DNA from: Macrostomum hystrix
Lineage: Eukaryota > Platyhelminthes > Macrostomidae
Direction of reading: 5' to 3'
NCBI GenBank assembly: GCA_950097015.1
Contig: CATNEN010000030.1
Span: forward strand, 1,225,001 to 1,289,000
DNA length: 64,000 nt
The translations under genes were made by a program, and so were the position numbers. The notes under the pieces are model-generated. The model did not search any database. It saw only the letters and a program-made list of their open reading frames with translations, and was not told the origin of the DNA. The number at the start of each line of letters is the position of its first letter. The first letter of the stretch is position 1. This document shows, in pieces, positions 46,613 to 58,300 of the stretch.

Positions 46613-47420
46613 TCAAGAACCAGAATATGCAATGAATTTCCGGGAAAGCTGTTCTGTTGAATGAATAACACAGAACACGGAAATATTTGCGTACAAGCCA
46701 AGTGCGTTAGCTGCGCGGAAAGTAACAGTTTTGGCCAACAGGGGAAGTGTTTGCGCATACACACGCGGAAGGTTCAAGAAAGAAGGGTGAAGAATGTTCA
46801 AGACAAGGGTTGAGTGGCTGAGCGGTTGATGTCCTGAAACGGCCTTTTCTCCGCCGTGACCGCTCTGATGCTGGCGAGCAGCTATCGATTTGAGACGCTC
46901 CGTCTGCCCATTGGTCTGCGGATGATTGATGCCTGATGTCTTAACAAGCCTGATGTCCTTCTTGGCCAGGAAGTCGCTGATCAACTGCGGCCCATTGTCC
47001 GTCAGTACTTTCTCGCACAGCCCCCCCCCTTGCAAACAGGCTGCGCATTGCTCCGTGGTGATTCTGGCCGGCGGGATGACATCCGGCTATGCACTTGCTG
47101 TGCGTGCAGATCACTCACGACAATGAGGTACCGACAGAAAGTCGGCGCTGGCTGCAGCTCCCCGATGATGTCAACGACGATTTCTTACCATGGCGAATCT
47201 GGCTTGTGGATCATCTTGAGTGACCCTGAAGTACTTCTCGTTCGTCTCGCATGCTGCAGCGCAGTGTCGGACAAAGGTCTCAAGGCCGTCTTGTCCATGA
47301 CCTTCGAATCCGAGCAGAAGAAGCAGAAGGCTTTTGTTATGGATAAAATTCAAAGGACTCAATCCATCTGCTCAATAGTATCGTCGGTGATCCGCAGTTT
47401 ACCAGGAAGGGTGTGGGTGC
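46613..47420 (-). mobile_element. Decayed Ty3/gypsy LTR-retrotransposon integrase
   Basis: In minus-strand fragments of different frames the integrase region can be read in order: an HCAA(A)C finger trace with ETNEKYF (about 47260), PWYEIVVDIIGELQPAPTFC-like core start (about 47180-47130), then VLTDNGPQLISDFLAKKDIR and GINHPQTNGQTERL (about 46990-46880), the DNG and NGxxER motifs of the catalytic core. Frame breaks and lost pol/LTR parts make it a dead fragment. It abuts the large 20-bp array. Confidence 0.85.
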
Positions 47421-47430
47421 AGGGATGCTA

Positions 47431-48760
47431 GTGGAGTGTTCTGTCAGACGTGGGAGTGGTCCGTCAGACATGGGAGTGGTCTGTCAGACATGGGAGTGTT
47501 CTTTCAGACATGGGAGTGTTCTGTCAGACAGGGGATTGTTCTGTCAGACAGGGGAGTGTTATGAAAGACAGTGGAGTGTTCTGTCAGACGTGGGAGTGGT
47601 CCGTCAGACATGGGAGTGGTCTGTCAGACATGGGAGTGTTCTGTCAGACAGGGAAGTGTTCTTTCAGACATGGGAGTGTTCTGTCAGACATAGGAGTGTT
47701 CTGTCAGACATGGGAGTGTTCTGTCAGACAGGGGAGTGTTATGAAAGACATGGGAGTGTTCTGTCAGACATGGGAGTGTTCTGTCAGACAGGGGAGTGTT
47801 CTGTCAGACATAGGAGTGTTCTGTCAGACATGGGAGTGTTCTGTCAGACAGGGGATTGTTCTGTCAGACAGGGGAGTGTTCTGTCAGACAGGGGAGTGTT
47901 ATGAAAGACAGTGGAGTGTTCTGTCAGACAGGGGAGTGTTCTGTCAGACATGGGAGTGTTCTGTCAGACAGGGGATTGTTCTGTCAGACAGGGGATTGTT
48001 CTGTCAGACAGGGGAGTGTTATGAAAGACATAGGAGTGTTCTGTCAGACAGGGGAGTGTTCTGTCAGACAGGGGAGTGTTCTGTCAGACATGGGAGTGTT
48101 CTGTCAGACAGGGGAGTGTTCTTTCAGACATGGGAGTGTTCTGTCAGACATGGGAGTGTTATGAAAGACAGGGGAGTGTTATGAAAGACAGGGGAGTGTT
48201 CTGTCAGACAGGGGAGTGTTCTTTCAGACAGTGGAGTGTTCTGTCAGACAGGGGAGTGTTCTGTCAGACAGGGGAGTGTTATGTCAGACAGGGGAGTGTT
48301 CTGTCAGACAGGGGAGTGTTCTGTCAGATAGGGAAGTGTTCTTTCAGACATGGGAGTGTTCTGTCAGACAGGGGAGTGTTATGTCAGACAGGGGAGTGTT
48401 CTGTCAGACAGGGGAGTGTTCTGTCAGACAGGGGAGTGTTCTGTCAGACAGGGGATTGTTCTGTCAGACAGGGGAGTGTTATGTCAGACAGGGGAGTGTT
48501 CTGTCAGACAGGGGAGTGTTCTGTCAGACAGGGGAGTGTTTTGTCAGACAGGGGAGTGTTCTGTCAGACAGGGGAGTGTTCTGTCAGACAGGGGAGTGTT
48601 CTGTCAGACAGGGGATTGTTCTGTCAGACAGGGGAGTGTTATGAAAGACAGGGGAGTGTTCTGTCAGACAGGGGAGTGTTCTGTCAGACAGGGGAGTGTT
48701 TTGTCTGACAGGGGAGTGTTCTGTCAGACAGGGGAGTGTTCTGTTAGACAGGGGAGAGAC
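47431..48760 (+). repeat. 20-bp minisatellite, about 66 copies
   Basis: Unit CTGTCAGACAGGGGAGTGTT, in tight 20-bp register over 1.3 kb, with recurrent variants (ATGAAAGACA, ACATGGGAG, GGGATTGTT) arranged in small higher-order blocks. The core GACAGGGGAG is shared with the 16-bp arrays at 57.6, 61.1 and 62.1 kb. Confidence 0.97.
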
Positions 48761-48885
48761 GAGACCGAGGATAGATGAGACACGGGAAAGATGAAACAAG
48801 TGTCGGAAGGGCAATGGGCCGATTTGGGAGCTTCGAGGGCCGCATCTGACCCGCGGGCCGGAGTTTGCCAACCCGTGCCATAGGG
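48761..48885 (+). mobile_element. hAT-like terminal sequence flanking the 20-bp array
   Basis: Downstream of the array come GGGAGCTTCGAGGGCCGCAT and CCCGCGGGCCGGAG, then GTTTGCCAACCCGTG, which is nearly the complement of CAGGGATCGGCAAAC at 60979. The same block flanks the array at 61.6 kb. The end motif resembles terminal repeats of non-autonomous hAT elements. Confidence 0.55.
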
Positions 48886-50453
48886 TCATTATCGCTTGTT
48901 GCTGTCATATTACTGTCATCTGATTAACCAGACAACGCTTTAGACACGACCCGTAAGACTTCAATAAATGTTGCCTTAAGAAGACCGCTAGTCTCTAGGT
49001 AGTGAATTATTGGACTCTTTAAGAACTGTTCTACGCAACCTGACCGACCCAACCCAACCTTTTCATCCGCATCCGCCGGTGCAAAAAAAGAATCAAATTA
49101 ACGAACGATTAATTTGCTAGTTTTTCTTTTAAAGTCTTCTCGTTATATTTACACAATTCAGCAATCAGAGACTGATAAACAAACAACAATGACATTGGTT
49201 CTTTGCTGCTTTTGTAGAATTCTTTTGACGTTAAAACTCATTATTATAATGATAAAAAATTATGGCATTAACAGACCCAAAAAATTGTCGGGCTCAAAAA
49301 AAACTTTCTAAATTAAAATAATAGGAAATTCGGGAACAATTAGTAACTGGAGTTTGAGCAGAAAAATTGGCCAGGTAATTAAATAATAAAATACACCGAG
49401 AATGGCACACATTGCACTAATATAAAAGTACAGTAGTGAACTATATAAAAACTTATTAAAAGTCGATGACTAAATAAAGTCGAAAAAATACAATTTAGCT
49501 GCTTAGCAAAAATTGCTGAACTACGTTATTGAAAAGGCATAGAGATTAGCGCTTGCACTGTTAAATATTAGATGTTGAAATATCAGCAAGTATAAATGCC
49601 CGTAGAGCAGCCGCATCAGTGAGAGCTCACTGGAATAAAAAATATCATTCGCAGGAATTGTCCAAACAGAAAAAACGATAGTTGGCAATTAAAATAGAAT
49701 GTAATCTTACATACATCAGCTTGGGCATTGAATTGGGCAATTCTTGCAAAAAAATATTCACTTAAATAACTTTCCAGTTGTTTTTAGTTTTTATGCACGC
49801 AATGTTTATAACAAATAATTAATTTCGAAACTCTCATTCAGCTTTCATATTTACAAACAAAAAGTTACACGCAAACTACAAACAGTTAAACAAAAGCTAA
49901 AAAACTGGCAAAATTGAATCATTTCAAGTAACAAAATTAGCTTCATAAGATAGAATGCGAATATAAAACTAGTGTCTGCTACCAACAAAAGTGTCCACTT
50001 GGAAATATATAGAATGAATTTGGCATTCCGTTAGAACAGCAAACTAAAAAGAAAATTCAGTTTTTCACACCTACAGCAACAGTACAAGATCCAGACAATA
50101 ATGCGAGATTTGCTATTGACAAACAAACAAGGCAACAGTTCTAACCTGCTATCCATAAAGCCACTTCTGAAATCACAATTTTTCAGTTGGATGCTGTTAG
50201 TTTTAAGCTGCCGCAAATTCAAAGACACCACAAAGTGTACATGCCTGGTGATTGTTCACAGAATGATATGAGTTAACAATAGTTTGCAATCCAATCTATA
50301 TAGACACAGGGCATGACAAATAGGTTGGGGCAGGAGTGTTCAGCTAAATTGAAATGAGATTCATATGTCAACGTCTAGAAGACTAGTTGCAAGGTGAAAT
50401 TTTAAAGGAATCTCAGATTTCTCTACAGCAGAAGCAATGGCTAGCGTGGAGTT
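48886..50453. other. AT-rich region 3' of the HMG-box gene
   Basis: About 1.57 kb with no supportable gene. It probably includes the 3' UTR of the minus-strand HMG-box gene. I see no repeat with a clear unit. Confidence 0.45.
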
Positions 50454-50759
50454 TTAGATCACCGCATATCTGAACTCCTGCTTGACGTGCAGCTCAGTGA
50501 AGTCAAACTGCTGCAGCTGTTGCTGAGTTGGCAGTGGCGTGGGCTCCGTCACCAGGCCGCCGGAGCAACCATCCGGGGACAGGTAGGCCTCCAAATCCGG
50601 CAGGGTGGCGAAGTCGCTGAAGTAGTCGCACGGCAGAAGATCCGGCAGGCAAGACAGCTCGCCGGCTGCCGCGGTGGATGACGCGCTAGATGGCGCCGAC
50701 GAAGCCAGGATGCTTCGCAGGGCCGGGTCCTTCTGCTCCAGGTGCTGCGACTGATGATG

Positions 50760-50802
<43 letters not shown>

Positions 50803-52370
50803 AGAGACGAAGTTGCTACGACCGCTGACAACGAGACAGGGATGGATAAATGATGATGATGGTGCTGCTGCTGTTGCTGCCACATTGATGCGAGCGGCAT
50901 ACAGCTAGCGGACATGGATACCGCCGCCGCTGCTGCCGCTGCTGACGCCGCGGCTGACTGCGGCGATGTGTCAACACTCAGCGGCAGCTGCAGCCCGTCG
51001 ATATTGTCAATGTCCGGCGACTCAGCGCTGAGGTATGGCGACACGGAAGCCGGCATTTGGTGATGCTGCAGCTGCGGCTGCTGCTGGCGGTACTGCTGAT
51101 TAGCGGCGTGTTGCTGCTGCTGCTGATGCTGGTGCTGATTTTGTTGTCTGTTGCTATGGTGACACCCACGCTGCAAAGAAGGTTAGATTCTTTATAGAAT
51201 TTGTCGGCGATTGGCTTTGCATTAAACTGTTGATATTAGCTAGATGTCTAAAATAGTGAGAGTCCTAAATTCGTCAACCAACCTTTGCCACGGGCGCCTC
51301 GTCTAGCTCCTCGTCCTCATCTTCCATGGCCTGTCGCTGCTGCTGTTGCTGACTGGCGCGCTTCTTCTGCCTTGGCTTGTACTTCCATTCGGGAAACTGC
51401 AGCTTGTGAAACTCTTTCAACCGTTCGCTCTCCTCGCGCACCAGCTCCTTCTCCTGCGGGCTGATGACCGTCTGCCAGATGGGCGCCAGCACGGAGGTCA
51501 GGGCCGCCTGGTTCACCTCTGGGAAGCATTCCATCACCACCGAGGCGGCATGCATGCGGAAGATCTGCCGGACAGAAGAGTGAATAAGTTTGAATCTACG
51601 ATCATGCGCATTTAGTCTACTTGTGAGTAGACAAGCGGAGCAAAAAATCTCCCAAATTAATTTATTATTTTAAATGTATGAAATGAAAAGCTAAAAGAAA
51701 ATAAGAATGTATATCTTTCTTTATTTTATAGCAAAAAATTAAACTGCTCATTTTATAGGAATACAAAAACGCTTTTCTATTAAAACAAAAGTCTATTTAA
51801 ACACTTTTCTTATTCATTCTATTTTTTGAAAGTTAATTATCACAGTTCTAGCAAGCTACCCTCGAAAAGTACCTTAACGTGATTTTTATTTTATATTATT
51901 ATATAATAGTATTGTAAAATGGTTTTTGCTAATAAAGACTTATTAACTTATTGAATTCAAACTGTTAGTTTTCTTGCCGGAACTAATTTGGCGCGAATTT
52001 AAAATTAAACGCAGAATCTAGATATAGCGCTCACCATCCACATATTCGGCGGTCGCTTAGTCAGCCCTGGCCGCTTCTTGCTACTCGGATCTCGGCCGCC
52101 GAATTTCATAGCCGCAGTGTACGGCTCCGGGTGCTTAGCTGGGTCGATAACGCCGTCCGAGGGCCACCGACCATCCGGGAATAGATGCCGGCCATTGTCC
52201 AGTATCTCTCGCTGCACTATGCGCTTGATTTTTTCAATCTGTGCTAGATCATTGGTTGGCTTATTGGTGTTGTTGTTATTGCTGCCCGAGACATTGCTGG
52301 AGCCGCTGCTGCTGCTGTTGCTGTTCCTGTGCTGCTTCTGGTCTGCCAGAACCACGTGACTGCTGCTCAT
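50454..52370 (-). CDS. Divergent HMG-box (SOX-like) transcription factor, polyQ (three exons)
   Basis: Exons on the minus strand are 52370-52035, 51564-51283 and 51170-50454, all phase 0, 444 aa. The HMG box spans about residues 104-185 and is split by intron 1 after KRPPNMWM. It continues with the second and third helices around APIWQTVISPQEKELVREES and closes with HKLQFPEWKYKPRQKKR, the SOX/MATA-type basic end. The usual SOX RPMNAFMVW is replaced by RPPNMWMIF, so DNA-bending residues are altered. The N-terminal part is Ser/Asn-rich. The C-terminal part has polyQ/His runs, an Ala run and an acidic-aromatic segment CDYFSDFATLPDLEAYLSPD that could be an activation domain. The start lies 6 nt after an ATAACAG. 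It is presumably a nuclear DNA-binding regulator, but subgroup and targets cannot be told. Confidence 0.82.
50761..50802 (+). repeat. (TGC)14 encoding polyQ on the minus strand
   Basis: Uninterrupted trinucleotide run within exon 3 of the HMG-box gene, read as CAG and giving 13 or more glutamines. Likely length-polymorphic. Confidence 0.95.
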
Positions 52371-52379
52371 AGCTGGCTG

Positions 52380-53590
52380 TTATATTTTAATGAACGAAGT
52401 TTGAATTATTGTAATACCTTCTTTATTAGCGATCTAATTTTCAATGGTCAAACAGTCGAATCGTTTTGCTTGAATGAAGAGTTCTAGTGCTATTTTCTAT
52501 CTTTGTATGCAGTCTGTGTGCTGCAAGCAAGTATTTCCTCAGTGAAATAGGGGGACGCGAAGGGACAGACTGAATGGGGAGTGTGACGGTCGCATTGAAT
52601 GCAGTGGGGTTTGCAGCACCCCCCCTAGCTTTAAACAGAAGGTTAGGCGGCGGAGGGGTGGCTGCGCTGTGGGCCCAGGCGCTCACCTACCCCCCTCCGC
52701 CTCGTAGCGAACCCACGCGGGGCCCACTGACCCCACCCTAGCCTGTGCTGTGTGGCCCCAGGACCAATGATAGAGCGCGGTCTGAAGTTGGTGACGCAGA
52801 GACCCGAACCGACTATAGAATTTCTAAAAGAACTCAAATCAAATTTACTGAATGAAGCACTCACTGGCTTTGCCCCTATTTAAATTTCATAGAAATGGGG
52901 GGGAGTAAAATCCTCATAATTTTCATATGTGATGACAAGTGCGGACTTTTAAATGGACGGGGTCCACTCCGCTGTCTGTGTGTCCGACTGTCTCCATTGT
53001 TTACCGAATAAATGTTTAACCTGCTCTGCACACAGAAGCGCGCAGGGCAAGGATTGCAAACAGTGTTCCTAGGTGTAGGATTTCCATAATTGATCAGCCG
53101 TATTAGCATGCCGGGTGGAACATTGTCTTGAAAAAATGCGAGAGAGTCTAGATCTTCTACCGTTGGAGTGTGGAATTCCAGGAAATTCCATTAAATTTTT
53201 CTGATCAGGCCGTTGTGCGCTAATGTAAACAGTCTAAAGGTTTTCGCCCTGTTATTTATTTCACCCGAATCAATAGCAATGCGACACCCTAATTAACCAA
53301 GACTGCTTTTTGAGGCCGCAATCCCATTTTGGGGAATAAATTTTCCCATTCTATATTTATTTATCCTTCCGCCACCAGCCCGCTGTGCGAATGGTTAGCT
53401 AATTGAAAATTTCGCTAACTGTTATTGTGTTTGCAATCGATGCACAGTGCAATTGTATTGTTCTAATGTAAATACCAGCTATAACGGTTTATGCTAATTA
53501 ATAGAATGTGATCTGCGAATGAAATTATTCATGATATTCATACTGAAGCCAAACAATGTATACGAGCTAGATATTTTATGGCTACTAGTT
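52380..53590. other. Upstream region of the HMG-box gene
   Basis: Contains a GC-rich patch (52620-52780) with a CCAAT element (about 52762), 250-400 bp upstream of the minus-strand start codon and plausible as its promoter. The rest is AT-rich with no gene. Confidence 0.4.
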
Positions 53591-53599
53591 CAGCGATGA

Positions 53600-54350
53600 C
53601 AAAGAGTGGAAGAGGAAAGATTGGGGAAATGTAGAGATGGGGAAGAGAGAAGAGATGGGGAAGAGAGAAGAGATGGGGAAGAGAGAAGAGATGGGGAAGA
53701 GAGAAGAGATGGGGAAGAGAGAAGAGATGGGGAAGAGAGAAGAGATGGGGAAGAGATGATAGATGGGGAAGAGAGAGATGGGAAGAGAGAGGTGGGGAAG
53801 AGAGAGATGGGAAGAGAGATAGGGAAGAGATGATAGAGTGGAAGAGAGAGGTGGGGAAGAGAGAGATGGGAAGAGAGATAGGGAAGAGATGATAGAGTGG
53901 AAGAGAGAGATGGGGAAGAGAGAGATGGGAAGAGAGATAGGGAAGAGATGATAGAGTGGAAGAGAGAGATGGGGAAGAGAGAGATGGGGAAGAGAGAGAT
54001 GGGAAGAGAGAGATGGGGAAGAGAGAGATGGGAAGAGAGAGATGGGGAAGAGAGAGATGGGAAGAGAGAGATGGGGAAGAGAGAGATGGGAAGAGAGAGA
54101 TGGGGAAGAGAGAGATGGGAAGAGAGAGATGGGGAAGAGAGAGATGGGAAGAGAGAGATGGGGAAGAGAGAGATGGGAAGAGAGATAGGGAAGAGATGAT
54201 AGAGTGGAAGAGAGAGATGGGGAAGAGAGAGGTGGGGAAGAGAGAGATGGGGAAGAGAGAGGTGGGGAAGAGAGAGATGGGGAAGAGATAATAGATGGGG
54301 AAGAGAGAGATGGGGAAGAGAGGAGAGATTGGGAATATAGGATAGATTGG
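53600..54350 (+). repeat. GA-rich minisatellite (13-15 bp)
   Basis: Units of GAGAGATGGGGAA, GAGATGGGAA and GAGATGATAGAGTGGAA in mixed order over 750 bp. It is purine-only on one strand for long runs. Long minus-strand frames (SLPHLSLP...) come only from periodicity. Confidence 0.95.
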
Positions 54351-55405
54351 GAAAAATGCAAGATAGTGAAGAAAGGGATAAAACCATGTTGTAGGGAGGG
54401 GATAGTAGAGATATAGATGCAGTAGAAAATAAAGAAATCGTGTCAGAATTGAAAGTCAAATTGTTTGTTTTTTAGCCCAAACCATTCAGTCGTGACCTGC
54501 TTGAAATTCCGCTAAGCTTTCGCGTACTTAAGATAAATATTAGGCAGATAAAGGGTGCAAAAAGCAAAGTATCAACCCTAAACTGTTTCCTACAATTCTA
54601 GCTGTTTTCTGTGTTTCCAAATCTGCGGTTGAAATCAGGGTAACAAAACTGTTAGCCCGAAGATGCACTGGGCATATTGCGCAGTACCATCCAAATTTGC
54701 CGCCAAAAAAGGGTCCGGGGGGATTTTAGGGCCGCACTGAGAGTTTGGGAATTTCGCGAGGCAGTCAGAGAAACAAAAAGATGAAAATCTTATGCGTATC
54801 CACATCATCAGTCACTTGAGGTGCTGTGCCTAGAAATTTTCCGAATACTGGCAGGCAATAAGCAAAGGCAATTATGATGCTTTGAATGCTTGTGTAATTC
54901 CCCCATTTCGCTTGCGACTGTAAATATCCAAATTGCTTCACAAGCCACTGCAGTACACAGGCCACAGTCCGTGACACACATACACAAGTATATAAAAAAA
55001 GCAAACACTGCCTTATATCTTTTTGTTGCTTTCAACATCACTTTACAGCTAGGGTAATCAACATCATGGCCCCAAAAACTATATAACTATACACTTTATG
55101 AGGTTTTTTAGAAATAGATGTTTCATCATAAACTTCATTTTCTATAGTGTGCATGGTATGGCCTTGTGGCACACCTGATTGACTCCATATAAATGTATTA
55201 AATCACTTCACAATGAACGTGCTATAAACTCAAGCGCAATGATGTGTGCCGCACGTCACTTAAAATGGCAAGGCTTTGATAATAGGAATGCAATGTGTGC
55301 TTTTTGATATGAGCTGCAACCTCATAGATAAGAGTCTTACACAAACAGACTGTGACCGCTTTGGAAGGCTGAGTCAATGTAGATCATTTTATTAGCAAGT
55401 GATTA
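54351..55405. other. AT-rich intergenic sequence
   Basis: No gene or repeat that I can support. Confidence 0.45.
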
Positions 55406-55590
55406 CGGGTTTGTAGCCTAGTGGTCGAGACTGACAGACTCACGATTTGAAGGTCGGGGGTTCGATTACCGACTGGACAACAACAATCTGTGTCCTTTAG
55501 CTAAACAATTAAGTCTGAGTGTGGCGTCACCCCAGTCCATGGACTGAACAGTCATGCGCAGCCTTCAGATGCACAGTTATCAAATATTAT
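55406..55590 (+). repeat. SINE family B
   Basis: Head TTTGTAGCCTAGTGGTCGAG (box A) and GAAGGTCGGGGGTTCGATTA (box B), body CCCCAGTCCATGGACTGAAC, then ATGCGCAGCCTTCAGATGCA. The tail ends before the usual CAGGTGTAAT. Confidence 0.85.
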
Positions 55591-57595
55591 TTTGTATTTT
55601 TTAATTTAATATATTTTATAATTAATATTAAAGTGTTTTTTTTTTAAGCAGCAGCTACATAATAATATAAATGGGAAAAAATGATCACGGGAATAAATAT
55701 AGCGATGCTTAATTTGATATGAGCCACTATGGGACCCAAGGGACCCTCGGATATTAGTGCGTTTTTGAATTCATTCGAATATTTCTTCCCCCCCCGGCTG
55801 AGTGACCGACTGAATATCGTTAATTAAAAGAAATTGCTTCTGGAGTCTCAGAATCGCAGGATTCAGCGATCACAAACACACCAGATATATAGGCTGCCCC
55901 TTGACTGGGGCCTATTTGGAAATTGTGGCCTCCGGTTTACAGCCCCACAAACACACACACTCTCTCACAAATCCCGGTATAAAAAATCCCCCCCGAGCTG
56001 CAGGGAGGCGGTGAGGACCCGCGCCATCTGCGGGCTGACAGGACTGCAGTGGGGGCTGCTGCAACAGACAGATTCAAAATCCCCATGGGACCCCCTCCCG
56101 GCCCCTCTATCCTTAACCTTGCCCCACAATTCCCGTCTTCCAATTTTACAGCTTCCCAACTTCCCCTCCCATTTCTCTATGTATATGCATTCAGGTTTAA
56201 CAGCCGGGCATTGAAAGCAATTATCCCCTATAGCTAGTGGAGGCAGCCTTATCTAACCCTGAAATCGGCACCAGATATATATATTTATTAAAGACGAAGT
56301 TGAAAAATTGCCTTCCCGCACGTCCAGGATGCATCGGCCCACATCACTCAGCCTGTCATTCGCTGCAGATGGCGCCTTCAATTTAGCGTCCCGTTTCGAA
56401 TTTCTTATCAGCTCAGACCGCCTGAGCAGGGTTAACATTTTATAGGCTATGAAAGTGTACACATTATAGGTAAGGCGTCCAAATTGGGCCGTTTTAATGC
56501 GTATAGAACGTAACTTTATCTAGCTAGATAAGACTGTGGGATTGACTGTTTAAGGAGGTTCGTGATTTGATGATGATTTCTGAAATCCTCTCTTGCGCAA
56601 CTTTGATTTCCTGTCAGCCAGTGCACGGTCGCCAATCCCACCTCCCCAGGTATTGCTTGATTAAGTCGTCCACCTAGCAACCGAGGGGAGGGCGGGCTGG
56701 CAACAGTGAGCAAGCTCAAATTTTCTTGAGTTATTCAGCGAAAACTGATGAAAGCCAACGGTTATTAACAGACTGCTGAACGAGAAGGGAAAGCGTGACA
56801 GGCTAGAAGAGAATGCCACATTTTAGCTGAAGCATGAAATCAGTTCCAGCTGGAGTCGAGCCAGCAGGCGGCAACTCGATCGCAGAAGTCGATGATCGAT
56901 AATGAAACGAAGAGAGAAAAAATTAACGCAGTCGGATAGCCCGCCAATTTTCGCTGCAGGAAATTCTCCCAGCTCGAGTTATTTGAACCTGCGTGCAAAC
57001 AGTTTGACCCCCGCAACCCGCACGCATCCCCTCCCACTGGTTGTCAGGGGCCATAGTTTGCCTAGCTTTTTTCCCTCACCCAACTCAAAACCAACTCAAA
57101 CCCCATTCCTATTCTCTCCCGGCGCCAAAAAAGCAGGCAGCGGGCAGACTTAGGCTTGGGATGCCAGATAACATCACTTTCGCTATTCCACTGACACGTG
57201 TCTTCCACTGAAAACATTCGACACGCGGAACTCGAGCCCTCTGAACCCTCTCGTCCTCACTTCCTCAAGCCTTCATTTCACCTTGGTGTATTCAGTGATA
57301 GGAGAGACACTCGGGATGGGCACTCTGCCAGTTGCTATGGAAACTGCCGTCAAGCAGCATTTTTTTAATGGCGCCAGATCAGAAAAACCATGGCGACAGA
57401 GGCAAGACTTTCTCTCCCTGGCGAGCTTCCGGTAGGATGAGCGTCAAGGCGAACATTATGCCAGACCGACAGACGGCCCAACTGACCGGAAAGCAGTGAA
57501 TAGGGGATCATTCTTCCTGTCTGAGTTGACTGACAGGCGCTTCCGATCAGTGCACAGACCTCACACTCCCCAATTATGCAATGTCTCTGTGAAAC
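55591..57595. other. Non-coding tract with GC-rich islands
   Basis: No exon with family likeness could be found. Sequence between 55780 and 57540 alternates GC-rich and purine/pyrimidine-skewed patches unlike the AT-rich intergenic DNA elsewhere. It includes the X-box-like site at 57331 and a CCTAGCAACCGAGG half-site near 56672. It may be regulatory DNA or unannotated 5' UTR. Confidence 0.35.
57331..57344 (+). promoter_or_regulatory. X-box-like RFX motif GTTGCTATGGAAAC
   Basis: Fits the 14-bp X-box pattern RYYNYY-WW-RRNRAC at every position. An ACCATGGCGAC word follows within about 60 bp. No ciliary gene is visible next to it in this window, so a function is only inferred. Confidence 0.4.
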
Positions 57596-57599
57596 CTGA

Positions 57600-58300
57600 G
57601 ATATGAGACAGAGAAGAGAGGAGACAGGGGAGAGAGGAGACAGGGGAGAGAGGAGACAGGGGAGAGAGGAGACAGGGGAGAGAGGAGACAGGGGAGAGAG
57701 GAGACAGGGGAGAGAGGAGAGAGGGGAGAGAGGAGACAGGGGAGAGAGGAGACGGGAGAGAGGAGACAGGGGAGAGAGGAGAGAGGGGAGAGAGGAGACA
57801 GGGGAGAGAGGAGACAGGGGAGAGAGGAGACAGGGGAGAGATGAGACAGGGGAGAGATGAGACAGGGGAGAGAGCAGACAGGGGAGAGAGGAGACAGGGG
57901 AGAGAGGAGACGGGAGAGAGGAGACAGGGGAGAGAGGAGAGAGGGGAGAGAGGAGACAGGGGAGAGAGGAGAGAGGGGAGAGAGGAGACAGGGGAGAGAG
58001 GAGACGGGAGAGATGAGACAGGGGAGAGAGGAGACAGGGGAGAGAGGAGACAGGGGAGAGAGGAGACAGGGGAGAGAGGAGAGAGGGGAGAGAGGAGACA
58101 GGGGAGAGAGGAGACGGGAGAGAGGAGACAGGGGAGAGAGGAGAGAGGGGAGAGAGGAGACAGGGGAGAGAGGAGACAGGGGAGAGAGGAGACAGGGGAG
58201 AGAGGAGACAGGGGAGAGAGGAGAGAGGGGAGAGAGGAGACAGGGGAGAGAGGAGACGGGAGAGAGGAGACAGGGGAGAGAGGAGACAGGGGAGAGAATC
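57600..58300 (+). repeat. 16-bp minisatellite, purine-only
   Basis: About 44 units of GAGACAGGGGAGAGAG with GAGAGAGGGGAGAGAG and GAGACGGGAGAGAG variants arranged in repeated higher-order blocks. On the plus strand it is almost entirely purine, interrupted by C. Confidence 0.97.

Noticed and set aside
47413-48889. Long CQTGECSVRQ-type repeat ORFs
   Set aside because: Simultaneously open frames through the 20-bp array (three units give 60 bp); no start context or splice signals.
50690-50908. Poly-Ala ORF on plus strand opposite the HMG-box gene
   Set aside because: Frame shadow of the (TGC)n tract that encodes polyQ on the minus strand.
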